From Liolophura sinensis (Eukaryota; Mollusca; Polyplacophora; Chitonida; Chitonidae), in the NCBI RefSeq assembly GCF_032854445.1, contig NC_088295.1:80692028-80756027 (forward strand): DNA of 64,000 bases, given 5' to 3'. Positions 35,601 to 50,600 of the stretch are shown in pieces (positions within the stretch are counted from its first letter, which is position 1; each line of letters opens with the position of its first letter). Below the pieces are notes generated by a model. It did not search any database and was not told the DNA's origin. It saw only the letters and a program-made list of their open reading frames with translations. The position numbers were made by a program, and so were the translations under genes.

Positions 35601-38600
35601 TTGAATTTTAAGAAAATATTAAACGATGCAGTGTTTTATTGTTTAATTTGATTTATTTATTTATTTATTTATTTGATTGGTGTTTTACGCGTACTCAAGA
35701 ATATTTCACTTATACGACGGCGAGCAGCATTATGGTGGGAGGAAACCGGACAGAGCCCGGGAGAAACCCACGGCCATCCGCAGGTTGCTGATAGACCTTC
35801 CCACTTACGACCGGAGAGGAAGCCAGCATGAGCTGGACTTGATCTAACAGCGACTGCATTGTTTTGTTTAATTTGAAGCAAATGTTAAACTTATTGTAGT
35901 ATGAATCAAACACTTCCTGACCACTTGATAGGGACCCTACGTCACATACCTGAATGACTTTAAATTTATGTAGTGTGAAATGAAAGGCATAATGTGCTAA
36001 AAACAAGAAACGCATGGACAGACAAACATGAACATGCACAGAATGACGACAGTTCCAGCGCCAAAACGATGTGAACAGGCTGCAGTGTGCCGGGGTGAAA
36101 AACTGAACAAGGTTTTTAATCAACCTTCTGATCATTACACATTGTGTACATGCTTAACCAGAAAACGGATCAGTGAAAGGTCAGATTACTCAAATGCAAT
36201 TGTTGAATGTTATCATGGCTAGAATGACCTTGCATGCGCAATAACCCTGTTCTGTCTGGCATTTACAATAATATAGATGTCGCCTAGCAAAGCGTTATAT
36301 AAGGTTAACAGGTGGAAGAGTTGTCAAGGCGACGACCAGGAGATAACATTAACCTTGCAGCCATATAACTGATCTGCCAAAAGCAATTATATATCAATCA
36401 TTTATACTATTTTTTTGGTCTTATCATTTGGCTTTTATTTTAACCAATTTAAAAATTGAGTGAATCGAGAATGATAGTTTTAGTACAATTCTCATATACA
36501 CATCAACCACTTGTGATGAGATTTACACCCCTGGAACCTGGGACTTGTTGTTCAAAATTCTATTAAAAATTAATCGAGGCTTAAGTTTTAGTACCAGTCT
36601 TGACGTCATACAAAACTAATGGCAAACTAAAGTTAATACAAGGCTTAAATACTAACACACCTTTAGACAACTGGGCCCTGTTTTACAAAGCTGTCACGGA
36701 ACGATGTTGTCATGGAAGTTAGGCGCAGTTTGCAACTGCTCTGTAGAATGGGTCCCAGGGGCCTGAACGCTTTCCCGCCATTCCTGATACTCACAAACCA
36801 CGAATGGTTTCCCAAAATGGTAACCATGAGAGAATCTTGAGTCCTCCACTTCCAACCAGAGACGAAAGAATCAGTTAAAGCACACAGGATTTCCTTCAAA
36901 AACAGCCAACTCCGTAATGTCTGCAGGCAATATGATGGCATCCATTCTCTGATATCCCGACGGAATCCTCCTGGTAAACTGCCTGGTAAATGGTCAACTA
37001 ACTTATTACTCTGATCTTTTAGATAGCTAAATGGTAAGGATAGAGAGAACATTGGAGTGGGAAGTTGACAAAAGCAGCGCGATTCCAACAGGAAAACACT
37101 CCATCGCACAAGTCCATAGCGGTGATAGCTGCCATTCAGGATTGCGGATTCTCCCCATGATCCCATTGGTAGCTGTTTTCACAAGGGTGATGACGTCATT
37201 GTCGCTGTGAGCAGTTTTCCGTAGGACCAAGACACCAACTTCTACAAAGAAAGGGTCTGTATGCTCCACAACCGCTGGAGTAAGGTGTAAATGTAGGACG
37301 TGATATATTAAAAAATAAGTATGCCTGGCTTTTCAAAAATAACTCAATCTACTATAGGCCACGAAATTATTCAAAAGTCCCATAAGTATGTCAGATGGAA
37401 TAAATGTGTGGCATAGTTACACTGTTTACAACAAATTTATTAACAGTAAAATTCTCTGGCAGTTTTTTCGCAGCCAAGGTTTTGTAATCGTGCAAATGCA
37501 AATCAAGTATAAAACAGTTAGAATTAGAACAGAAAAATTAGTCTGGTTAGTGAGGATTCGTCGAGTCGTTCCTGGGCCTTGATGAATCCTTTCTTTGGTT
37601 AACACAAAGGCGAAGATGTTTCCTGGCACTTGCAGATGTTCTGTCCCATGTTAATGTGTATCAGGTATTTATCTCTCGGACAGGCCGGAAGGCAGTGCCT
37701 AGCAACATCAACGCAGTACCCTATCAGATTTACCAAGCTGCTGCTTCAACTAAAACCCTCTGTGATTTTACAGATAAATTTTACTGACATTTTACAAAAT
37801 GTCATAACTCATCACAATTTTCTTATTTTAACTCAGATCGCTTCAGCAGCGATAACATGTTATTAATGAAATTTTGTCATAAAACATGTAAGACATCAGA
37901 CCTACGATGACGTCTATCACCACCTAAGTACAATGACCGTATGTAGGACAAAAAACATTGCGTCGCATTGTTTTTGTACCGAGATTTGTGAAGAGTATGA
38001 ATGCTTTAAACGAAACTATGGAGATATTGTGATGATCAGTCTAAAGTAAATGCGTACATCTATATCTATTACACGTTGTTATCCACGAAGAACAATGCTT
38101 TAAAACACCTTTTATTCCAAACTGCACAAGCGTGGTAAATTTTTGCCATCTTTTGCACCTGGTTTATGTCGTTAGATAATCTAATCAACAACCGAGCGTA
38201 AAGCTAAAGGAATATGTTCGGCGCTGGAAGCAGTTTTGTGTAATTTAAGACAGAATATAATAGCGGCTATGATGTTGGATCTGGCCAGTCATGCTACTCT
38301 GGTCCGCTGACATTTGAAACATGCCTGCAGGGGTATGTGTTAAGTAAACAATCTCCATAGCATCAAGAGTTCTCTCATTAATATGATGACAACGTATATC
38401 AATTTTCGTTTTCCACAGAAACATAGTGTTTTCAAACAATGGCTGGGCCAGCAACACACTTCACAATTTGTTATAGTGGGTGTGCTGCTACTATTTTGTA
38501 AGACTGGGAATGGATCGATCCTTAAGGATTTGCTAAGAGAACCTCGCTTGCTTGATTCGAATTTGTAAAAAGAATCCTATCTTTCTGTCTACTTTTGAGT

Positions 38601-41600
38601 TTCTACGTTACATTTATACGTGTATAATAATGTGATGCACGGTGTAACGAATTCAGCGTAGCTGGAGTTCTGACTGTCTTAAATAGTAATCCATAGTCGA
38701 TCAGTTCAGCTACAACTGTATTGTGAAGTAGAATACATGGTCAGTCAGTTCTGTCAGCACCACTTTGTGAGGTAGATCACATGTTCGGTCAGTTCAGCTA
38801 GAACTGCATTGTGAAGTAGAATACATGGCCAGTCAGTTCTGTCCGCACCACTTTGTGAGGTAGAACGCATGTTCGGTCAGTTCAGCTAGAACAGTATTGT
38901 GAAGTACAATACATGGTCAGTCAGTTCTGTCAGCACCACTTTGTGAGGTAGAACACATGTTCGGTCAGTTCAGCTAGAACAGTATTGTGAAGTACAATAC
39001 ATGGTCAGTCAGTTCTGTCAGCTTCACTTTGTGAGGTAGAACACATGTTCGGTCAGTTCAGCTAGAACTGTATTGTGAAGTAGAATACATGGCCAGTCAG
39101 TTCTGTTAGCACTACTTTGTGAGGTAGAACGCATGTTCGGTCAGTTTAGCTAGAACTGTATTGTGAAGTAGAATACATGGTCAGTCAGTTCTGTCAGCAC
39201 CACTTTGTGAGGTAGAACACATGTTCGGTCAGTTCAGCTAGAACTGTAATATGAAATAGAATACATGGTCAGTCAGTTCTGTCAGCACCACTTTGTGAGG
39301 TAGAACACATGTTCGGTCAGTTCAGCTCTAACTGTATTGTGAAGTAGAATACATGGTCAGTCTGTTCTGTCAGCACTACTTTGTGAGGTAGAACACATGT
39401 TCGGTCAGTTCAGCTAGAACTGTGTTGTGAAGTAGAATACATGGCCAGTCAGTTCTGTCAGCACCAGTTTGTGAGGTAGAACTCATGTTCGGTCAGTTCA
39501 GCTAGAACTGTATTGTGAAATAGAATACATGGCCAGTCAGTTCTGTCAGCACTACTTTGTGAGGTAGAACACATGTTCGGTCAGCTCAGCTAGAACTGTA
39601 TTGTGAAGTAGAATACATGGCCAGTCAGTTCTGTCAGCACTACTTTGTGAGGTAGAACACATGTTCGGTCAGCTCAGCTAGAACTGTATTGTGAAATAGA
39701 ATACATGGTCAGTCAGTTCTGTCAGCACCACTTTGTGAGGTAGAACACATGTTCGGTCAGTTCAGCTCTAACTGTATTGTGAAGTAGAATATATGGTCAG
39801 TCAGTTCAGCTAGAACTGCATTGTGAGGTAAAATAAACTGTCAGTCAATTGAGCTAGAACTGGAGGGTAAGGTAGATTACAGGTGTAGTATACAAGTACA
39901 CAATTTCTGGTGTCGTGAACCACAGTATACAATACTGCGGGTTCACTGCGATATCTCTGACTGCGATATATGGCGTTATTATATAAAAACCGTACGCTCT
40001 ATACCAGGTGCACAAGTTCTCCTTTACGTTTGTTACTTATCTGGTGATTTGTTCCACTAATAATCCTGGCATCCGCCAAACCAGTCCAGTATTCATAAGA
40101 ACGAGGTAAACATAAAAAATGTATAGTATAATGGATTATTCTGTGAAGCCCATGAATTTAAGAATACTTTTCACTAGATAACTGCTGAACGTCGTGTACT
40201 TTTCATAAGATGGCTGCTGAACGTTGAGTGCTTTTCACCAGATGGCTGCTGAACGTCGGGTACTTTTCACTAGATAGCTGCTGGACGTCGGGTACTTTTC
40301 ACTAAATAGCTGCTAGACGTCAGGTACTTTTCACCAGATGGCTGCTGAACGTCGGGTACTTTTCACAGGATGGCTGCTGAACGTCGGGTACTTTTCACTA
40401 GATAGCTGCTGCACGTAGGGTACTTTTCACTAGATAGCTGCTGGACGTCGGGTACTTTTCACTAGATAGTTGCTGGAGGTCGAGTACATTATATATGAGC
40501 TCAGTATGGTTACCAATTCAAGCCCATCTAGTACCACCGGTCAATTTCATTTCCGGTGAGAAAAAAATATCGATTCTTTTATATACAAAAAAATATTTTT
40601 CTACTCTAACAATAGCGTCGATACCTCTTAGCATTCATCTTCAACATTTGGTTTCCTTTAATATCACTGAAGTGTGACAACCAGCCTGCTGTTCTGGTCT
40701 AGTTAAAGAGTGGAGGTGCAAGAGTGGAGGAGGGGGCCATTGTACCTCTGTGGAAGTGTTGTTTCAACGGTTGCCCACTCTGGCTTATCTGGCATGTGAC
40801 AATGAAGAGTAACTCGATACACTGCACATTCGCACAAGTGTTACCGACGTGTGTCTGCCTAACGGGCCTCATTATTGGCAGTAACCGGACGATAGAATTT
40901 CCATAAGTGGCGAGTTTGATTGGGAATCCGAAAAGATCCCAGGTTCTTAACGAACAATGTATCTGCCCTTGGTATTGTTTGATCTCGAATCATCAGAGCT
41001 ATACAGCAGTGAAGATACCGTTGAAGTGCCGACCACACCTTGGCCAGCTCATTTATCCCTGTTGCGAGTAACTACAAATGGTTTCTGTAAATCAATATCA
41101 GAACGAATGCTACTTTAATCGATAAAGCAGGATGTCAAGAAAGTTGGGGAAATCATATGTTCATTACCATTAACACTGTATAATTCCAATCGGTTGCGCA
41201 GATTGTTCGTGATCTACAAGTAGTTCTTTGCGTGTCTATTACGTAATCATCGATTATGCTAATTACTATTTCCCATGATAATTTTACCAGCCTTATTCAG
41301 TATTGCATCAAATTTGTCTCTATGTAACATGAAACTATAGTTACGATTACGGACTTACCGACAAACCTGTAAACTTATAAATTACTGAGGAATTTCTTTG
41401 AAGAAATCGCAGGGGAAATGTTTCCTTTAACAACCGTCTGTGTTGAGGTTTCAAGTTGCCCAACAGTCAGTCAGTCAGCAACTTTGTACCCACTTTTAAT
41501 GACGGCCCCTGAGGGGGACTTATCAGATCAGCTCACTATTAAATGACGTGATTGTGGCACAACACTGAAGGATGTATAACCTGTTCCCTTTTCATCGTTC

Positions 41601-44600
41601 GAATTTTATGATTTTTAAAGAGCAACATATAAGTATTATTGACAAATACTACATACGTTTTGTACATCGTAGCTCACTTAACAGATTATAAAAAGACAAC
41701 AGCACAGAGAGCAAACCAACAGCAGCGACGACAGTGTGACAGACGGCAAACGATCACACATAATCGGTGAAAACCCGGGCTCTTGTCAGTTTACCTCAGA
41801 TAGGGTTATATTCTACCTGTTATGTGTCATACTAAGGAAACGTTTGCTTTTCTTACCGTAAAACAACTCAGCTTGTAAATTTGTGTACCGGGCTCTGGAC
41901 CTATTGCTTGGTGTTCTGTAAAAGCGACTCTATGAAATATTTGTTACGTTAGTATTCGTTTCTTACAGATAGTTTTGTTTGTTGAAGGATATTTTGTTGA
42001 AAATATTTAGGATATTTACCAAGGCGTTTACATCTGATTATCAAAGTAAACAAAAAAAATTATTTTTCCAGCGAGAATGTTTATGGCCATTTTTTCACGT
42101 TCTGAAGATGTCACGGGCTCAATAAAATGCCCGCTGTTTGGAGCGAGAAAATGAGCCAATTCCATGTCGTGCTCTGTCCCTGATTAATGTATTATTCAGT
42201 GCGTGTTAGTGAACAACCCAGGGGCACCACGTGAGTCGTGAGTACAATTTGAATGCGCCTGATGGATCACGGCAAGACATGGTATGTTTCAATTTTCAAA
42301 TGTCAATAAAAATGGGCAGAAATTGTAAAATTTAGGACTGAACGAAAAAACAAATGATCTGGCAAGGCTCATCACGTTTGATTAGAGGATATGCCAAGTG
42401 TTTGTCAATTTGCATAGATAGTTTGAATTGTAAAATATCTATTTAAATGTGTTCACAACACATATATACAGTATCCTATATGGAATTTATCATATCAGAA
42501 TTACATCATTTTGCAAGGTATTTCTTTCCTTTGTGCTTGACAACTATGTTAAGGAATGTGGACATCACTACAAGCCTTGGCCAAGGTATTATGATTGTTT
42601 TACACAGGATTGTTTTCCAAAGAGTCTTAGAAGCAAGATAAATATAATAAATAAACTGTCTCAGTCAACTTAATGAACAAATTTTGTTAATAAAACATTT
42701 CCCATCATGCATAAAGAAACCAGCCCTTCCCTTAACGGCCTTAACCTTGAATTTTCTATGTTATTGTTCTCCTCACGTAAAGAAATATATTTGACATAAA
42801 TAACCCAGCACAGCGATTGGGTGTAACCCAAATCTCCCACAAACGTAGACCGCAACTGTCGAAGGGTCACACAATTTATACGGCTGCCTGGTTACCTATT
42901 ATTTTCGAGATTTCTCCACGAGATGGTAAACTTTGTCGCTTACTGCTATTACTAGGTCTTTGGCTGCTGTCGGGCGACATTTAAGAGACTATTTATTGGA
43001 TTTTCAGATGTCAGCAGAGTGACTTGTGACGGTTATATATTCAGAACAAGTCATCAGCCGTCGTTGCCCGTCTGACCACCCGTCAACTACCACAGCAGAA
43101 CTGGATAACACAAGCAGAATCGAAACCGCGAGTTAGACCAAATGAAATCTTGTACATGAACAGGGCTACTAACAGTCCATTGGGTAAAGTCTATTGGAGC
43201 CAGATTCATTGTGAAACGGTCATTATGAGACAGTCTTCCGAATCTGTTTTCTCAATCGGCCATCCTGTGTGGTGCACAACGACCTTACAGAATGGCAATC
43301 CACGCGAGAGGAATTGCCAAGCCGACTAATGCAAACAACACATTATCCATTACAACCGAAACCGTTATATCTGATAATAATATAGCATTAAGTTGAACTC
43401 CACTCTAAGACAAAGTGAATCAGAGGGAATTGTTATGCTGAAGCCATATCAAATGCGGGCCTTTATGGTTCACTTAAACTTATATCGGATACCTCAGCCA
43501 CAGAATCGCTTTGTCATAAAGTAGGGCAAAACACTTAGACTTAATGCCAAAGGATGTCACTTTTAGGTTCCAGGTGTTTTAGGTGAATTTACTCTTGGTG
43601 ATATTTGAGCCTTGTAAATACGTTTTATGATTGACAAGATGCTTAATTTCAAGACAAAGCATGCAACAATGATAACAGAAAAATAAATGCTACGTGATGG
43701 CATTTAAGATTGGCAGGAGTCTGGCTGTCAATTAATGACATCTCGCAAAATGTCACATATTTATTTAAAACTCGTAGTTTAATTCCTTTAAACCTCCGTT
43801 ACGGTAGTTTAGTTTTCCTATAAATCTATACAGGACTGAGTCGGACACTTGTTAATGGTAGTAGTTAAGACTAGTGGCGTTTTCCAGTCGTTAATTAGAG
43901 AATGATTTACGCCACCAGGGTCGGAGACCAATACGTCTTTGATGCTGCATGCTGGGGACTTCGGCGTACACACCTCGACAATATCGAAATCCACAGGGGT
44001 ACCATTTTCCTGTCACCTATCTAAATGGCAAACTTCCGGGGTACCGAGTTAACTCGCTCTGGTCAATGACTTTATACTAATTTTGTTACGACACCTCTAG
44101 CGTTGCTGCGCAAATGTCGACAGCAGATCTCAGTTGGTGCTTAAGACATGTAAGGCGACAAAGAGCAATAAAACATTGATCGATGGGGCGTGCCAAGGCC
44201 AACAGCTGTGTTCTGAGTTCAAGAAAATTGGGCCTGTTGGCCTGGTCACCTTACTAAAGTAATACGAACAGAAGATCTGAAAAATTCAGAGCTATACGCT
44301 TAAATGTCAAAACATACGGTTATTCCTCTACTACGGTTAGTCTGTCTTGTTTGTATTCTGAGTACATCAGTTATTAAATGGCTGACCTTTATAGCCTGTT
44401 CGGAGCTGTTCACCATTGCGACTCTATAGTGGAATATTCCAGTACATTAACGTTTATTTTCCAGAAAACATGGACACATTAAACTAAGCTTATCACTAAT
44501 GATTCTGATCATTCTGATGTCTGGGTTAATTCCTCTCTTAGCCCCTTGTAGACGTTACTCCTAATATTAACGGACATTTCCCGGTTCTGTGCAGATGTAA

Positions 44601-47600
44601 CATTTACTCGATCTATAACCAAGAACTCGTTATCGTGCATCGGATGAAAAACACTTTGCCATCAGCCAAATTACTTCTGTCGTATGCAAAAATTAGTCAC
44701 TTTCTTATGAATATCCCGGAATACACACTCAGCTTAATCAGAAAAAATATGCAAAATTAGGTAAGGATTATTTAAGGAGGCCATAAGAAATCTTCATTAA
44801 AGTAAAGCAAAAACAAAAGATTTGAATTTTGTGAAATGCCTGTTTTAAATCAGCCATAGAAACATCCCTTTGAAATTCTTGATTTTAAGCACCTACACTG
44901 CGAGTGTGAATAAATACGTCTTATTTTGCTGTCTTTACTTAAACCGTTTAAATAGTATGGAAACAAAATAACAAACGAAGTTTCTTGCGTATCGATTCAT
45001 TTTCGGTATGAAAAATTTAACAATGCAAATGAATGAAAAGCTCGATCATTTCTGTTCATTAGCTGCATGAGAAAATGAACAAATGCACATGAATGAAACG
45101 TGTTTGTGTTTTGATTCATTGGATACATGATGGAATAAACAAATGTAAAGTAATGAATCCCCAGTGTATCGATTCATTGGCGGTACGGACAAATCCACAA
45201 ACACAGATGAACCAAAAGTTCATGATTATACAACCATTAGCTATGTAAACAAACCAACAAATGCCATAAATGTAAAGTTTTTATGAATCGATTCATTGGA
45301 TGTATGAAGAAATGAGCAAATGCAAATGAATGGAAAGTTTTTGTGTTTTGATTCATTGGATGTATGAAGAAATCAGCAAATAAAAATGTATGTTACGTTT
45401 TTTGTATCGATTCATTGGATGTATGAAGAAATGAACAAATGTAAATGAATGGAAAGTTTTTGTGTATCGATTCATTGGATGTATGAAGAAATGAACAAAT
45501 GCAAATGTATGGAAAGATTCATTGGAAGTATGAAGGAATGAAAAAATACAAAGGAAAGAACACCTTCTGTGTATCAATTCCTTAGCTATATAAATAAATG
45601 AGACTCAGGACGAATGAATGAAAAGTTCGTGTGTATCGAATCATTAACATCATTAAGGTGTTTAAATATTCACGGTGGCAAATCTTAGTTTGACGTTTTG
45701 GGTGATCTTGGGGCTTTGTGCTGTGCTGTGCCGAGCCAGTTGGTACCCGGAAACAGATACAGCTTTCCCTGCATTAAGGAGCATAAAACGATTCCTGTAT
45801 TTTCTTTCCCATCTGGGAGATAAGATTGTTACCAGAAGCGCAACCCGTGTTTACCGATACCCGTAATTATACACCTTTTTCGCCTGGAGACATTTTGGGG
45901 CTTGTTTGTATCAACAAGGTTAAAAAAAACTATCGGAGAGTCGATCTTGATTCTAGGCGGCGGTATTTACTCCCGATCTCCCGAGTTGGTCCCAAGTGGC
46001 TTGAATAATAACCAGGTCTAAAGGCGGACAAGTCAAGGATTTGCCCAACCCTCTTGTTTTTTTCTCCTGACTCTTTTCTTTATTGAAGATAGATTGGACT
46101 TGGAAATACGACTCCAGACCTCGGGTATTGGATCCTTAGATAACAGATCCCCGCAGTGAGCTTTAGTAAGACATTGTAGAAGCCCTGTTCTTGTGATCTG
46201 AGTTCCATCGCCTGGGTTATAAGCACACATTGATTGACATAGGTCCTACAGAGTCATCAAAGCAGCGCAAATTAACGGAGTGTCGATATACCGTATATTT
46301 CAAACTTGACACCACTGAAAAACAATCTATTGGCATGACACGACTGCGAACGTAAGAATCTCAGAGACTCAGGACGGGATCAGATTGGACCAGTTTAAAC
46401 ATAAACCAGACAGTGTGTTAGTAAGCATAGCTGCACCCTTCCAAAGACGATGGCTTTGTTACTACTGCAGATGACAAGCACACGGGTATCGGAGTATACA
46501 GGCTTTCAGTGGCAGCTTTATTAATCTTAACCATTAGCTGATCAAAGCTCCCAAGCAATAGGCCTAATGAGGCGTACGTCAGTTTGGCTGCTGGTCAGTC
46601 ACTAAGCACTGTTGACATTTAACATAGGCTTTTAATCAGGACCACCAAGGTTTACTATTAGACAGATCGTCGATTTACACTTAAAGCTATGACGTAAAAG
46701 AAATGACTGCATTGTAATCGTTATAGTTGCTGGGGAGTCGTAAAGCCTGGAAGTTTATAGGAAGGGATAGGTAGAGGACACAATAACACTGAAAATGGAA
46801 TTAAAATCCTTTTTTTTCAGAAGCACACCAGTTATCATTGCTGTAGATAGAAATATGGTTAAATAACACCGATGTTGTTGGATTCAAGCGATGTATAGCC
46901 ATGGAAACTGTAGCTGTGCACATGCCTCTGTCACACAAAACACTATTATGTCCAAACCCACAGGTATCTGTCGTTGTATGGCATGTCTAGCTGTTACAGT
47001 CACAATATGCCTTAGTTGAATGCACGTTATTCTTCCTACACTTGTTATCGCCGCTGCACATCTTCATTTAGCGTGCATGGACTCCTATTTTTGTTCTTTT
47101 GGGACATTATGCTGTCAGTACTAGAAGAAATCTATCAATTTCAAGTGAGGCTTTATACTAAAAAAAGAGGCTAACTCGGAAGTAAATTGTCTGTACATGA
47201 CGATCTGCTCATAGCCATTTTTCATATGGATAGAGAACCACTTCCTGTACCGACAGGCAAACCAAGAAAGAGATTAAGAGCGGTTAAAGCTGGACATTGA
47301 CGGGTGAATCCAAGAATAACGATTTGTTCTGTTATTGCTAGTTGACAGGGACAAGAACGTAATAACAGTTGCATACCTGAATCTTAGATATTTGATTGAT
47401 TTGTTCAGTGTCTAATTATTATCATTCTGAAGCTATAGGGCGTGGCTGCCTATTCCATACGACTGGGCCCTTGTCAAGTGGAACTGAAAAGGAACAGCAA
47501 GCAATGTACCGTATCAGTATGAACCACACTTGAAAGATCGTTATGTGCAGGCCATTTACTTCCGATTCACCATAGGTATTGTCTTTCAATGCTGAGGGAG

Positions 47601-50600
47601 AAGAAACAGAGGTTGAAGTCTGCTTTGTTATATAGTTACTTTCGACATTCACACATTCTAGCATGCAAATGGAGATTTCATTCAACTTTCGTCGACGGCA
47701 CTCTTTACATGTAGCCTACAGACCACATGTATCTCCATGCTGTTGTCCTAGACAAATTGACTGCTCCCTCCATGCAAGTGCTCATCTTTGATAAGCACGA
47801 AGTACTGTTTTCTGTGAGACAATAACACAGCATTAATGTAGAAACAAAAGTACGGGCGAACATATGACCCGTCTGTATGTACGCTAACGTTACTTGCTTG
47901 ATATAAAAGTACTTAGCAGGTATTCGATGTTGCAACGATGTTAACAGATGATGTGAGTGTCACGCAATGCTAGCCGTGCTCCACGAGTTGATTGTAGTTT
48001 TATGGCAAACTGTAACAGCATCTGACACATGCATTATTCGTACTGATGATATCTTTTTAAGCAGTGTTGTATACATAAATGTGTCCAAGACAGTGTTTTG
48101 ATTTATTGACTTTATTGCTGTATTTGTTGGAATAAAGAGTTATTGTCATGGACCAATTCTTTAAAATAAAGTCTGATTCATTGTATGTACATTTATCTAG
48201 TCATTTTGAATTGAGATTCGTACACCATTCGTGGAACGTGAAAGACCCTTCCAAATCGATAATCACAGGACGTATTTCTCAAACATTTTTGAAAAGACCA
48301 GTTTCCAGTGGAATATGCAAGAAACAATACATAAATAGTAAATAAAGTTGACATAATGGAAAAGACGACCTTCATCAGTTTTCATGACAACCATTTCAAG
48401 TTTCAAACTTGCAGTCCGTGAGTAATTTTTCAACTGGAATATAAATATACGTATTATAGATTCACTTTAATTGCATGTGTTCGTAAATACATCGTGTTAA
48501 TGTTATAAACATGAGTGTTTATACATCCCCTAGTCCGGCGTAAAACGGAATTTGATACATCTATGACACAAATTGCCAGATATCTTGATCGCTTTATCCA
48601 CATTTGCCAACAAAAGTGTCATACTCATTATAGAATTGAAGAAACTTTAGAGTGAATGTGTTTGCCACAGTGTCCTTGACACACTACTTTTTGAATCAAC
48701 AACTTGTGACGTAGATTGAAATCATCACATTTTACACAGCGTCCAGCAAATGCAATAGGGTGAGAAATGTATATACGCCATACTTGTAGGGAGGGCTTTG
48801 GTGTCGGCCGAGGTTTCTTCTGATGGCTTCGCCGTCTCGAGGGCCTTTGAGAAGACAGAGCTAAGTGTACATCAACACCTCAATAAACAACCGATAATAA
48901 TGAGCGGGGAATTTAATTCCGAATAAATATTTCATAGATATGAAACGAAAACAGATGAGTGGTGAATCGAGTGTCTTGTTTCTGTGATAGCATCATTCAG
49001 AACATGGGGATTGCCCACATCCACATCAAAACGGAGTCGTTAATGTTGTTTTTGATTATCTGAATGAAACTTGTCGCACAGAGCTAATTTTAATAAATAT
49101 ACTTCCTGTGTTATTTGATTAATGCCAATCAGATGATAGATAACTGATCAAATATTTCAAGAGCATAACTGCATACATGCTGCAAGCGAATGTCCAAGCA
49201 CATTTTTGTGCAATCTATGTGATACATTTCAATACGTTCTCAACATTTCAGTCGGTTGCTTAGTTGTATCCAGTATGCCATATGCAAAGAAAAAAGTTCG
49301 TCGATGCAGCTGCCTCCCGTTGTGTATTCCATCACCTTCATCTGAGCCCTGGGTTTATTATCGATTTTTTGCACCTATTGTTACCGATTAATACAGCTAG
49401 CTCTATTTGTCGATGGCGTGCCACTCTGATATCTCTGTATCGATGTTGCGCATGTTACGTCATTGGGCTAAATTCTGAAACATTACGTGACTCGGTGACT
49501 GCGGTTTTGTCGACGTACCAATTATCCCGTAAACTCATGCAGGCTTTAAACAATGTACCTAAATACATTCGTAGAAATTAAGACTGTCTTTGTCGCTTGA
49601 TTGTTGTTGATAACTGCACTCATCTAACTGCAGCCAGCACTTCCCATGGTTTTACTTGTCTCCAGGAACCAGATAAGCAACGTTAATTGGTCTAGAGTTA
49701 ACAACATGTTATCACAGTTATTGTCTCAAATGAACGACGCTGAATAACGTCTGCGCGAGGATGAAAATTACCCGCAACACTAAAATAGTACAGGATCTTG
49801 AGAAGTTTTATGGATACTTGAAAACAGTAATAGCAGTTGTCTAGTCAAGAAGAAAAACCAATACTACAATTTCTACATTTGGTTCTCGATAACCTGGTGT
49901 TTCTGTCAACTCTCACCCGCCCCTCCTCCAATATTCTCAGACAAATAATAAAAAAAAAACATATTGTAACAATTACTAAACATTAATCTGTCGTCTAATT
50001 TTCATTTAGCTGATTGATGTCAAACGCCCTATTAAAGAAATTTTCACTTTTATGACGGCAGTCACGTTTGTGGTGGAGAGAGGAGCAGACCACAACTTCT
50101 CGCTATGTAGCTGACAAAGATTCTGATTTAAAGACGAAGATGATGCACCGAAACTGGATTCAAAGGTGCGATCGCCATGGTCAAGGGCCTTCCCCTTATC
50201 TGCCTGAGACAGCGGGGATTCCAGTTCGTTTCATATTACATGTATTTTGTGTAAAACGCATCTTTTCAGCTAATTTTCATAGTAATTAAACTATCAATTT
50301 TTATTTATTCTATTTACCTTGAACATTATGTACTTTTTGCCAGGATCCTCGCTATTCGAACGACGTGGACCGAATCACAGGCTACAAAACTGACTCCTTG
50401 CTGTGCATGCCGATACGTGACGCCGACGACGAGATTATTGGCGTTTCTCAAGTCATCAACAAAAATGGTGGGGAAGGCTTCACTGTTGACGACGAAAAGG
50501 TACGGAACAGTTAAGGATGGTCAGTCTAGAAAACCCGGCTTCAGGACCTAGTTTACACAGGTTGTCTAGCTTCAAACAGGAGAAGAATCGTAATCATGGA

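Larger units (their letters stand above)
29641..50343 (+). other. PDE11 intron 1 (20.7 kb)
   Basis: GT (GTAAGT) at 29641 and AG at 50342-50343 bracket an intron of 20,703 nt. It contains the 44/88-bp satellite, the 32-bp and 60-bp minisatellites, SINE copies at 35652 and 50011, an MITE-like foldback at 36671 and possible decayed coding sequence near 37 kb. In 29760-31490, 32280-33980, 37290-38690 and 40490-44980 I see nothing recognisable beyond short stop-laden ORFs. Confidence 0.85.

Noticed and set aside
38695-40486. Regular repeats resembling a CRISPR array
   Set aside because: The units are contiguous tandem repeats with no unique spacers, and the genome is eukaryotic.
45353-45577. Minus-strand 74-codon ORF with repeated [12 protein letters not shown]
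   Set aside because: It is the translation of the 60-bp minisatellite; the open frame follows from a period divisible by three.
45675-45866. ORF starting like a signal peptide (hydrophobic, then [10 protein letters not shown])
   Set aside because: The only start is GTG, with a stop shortly upstream and no ATG or clear acceptor; no family recognised.
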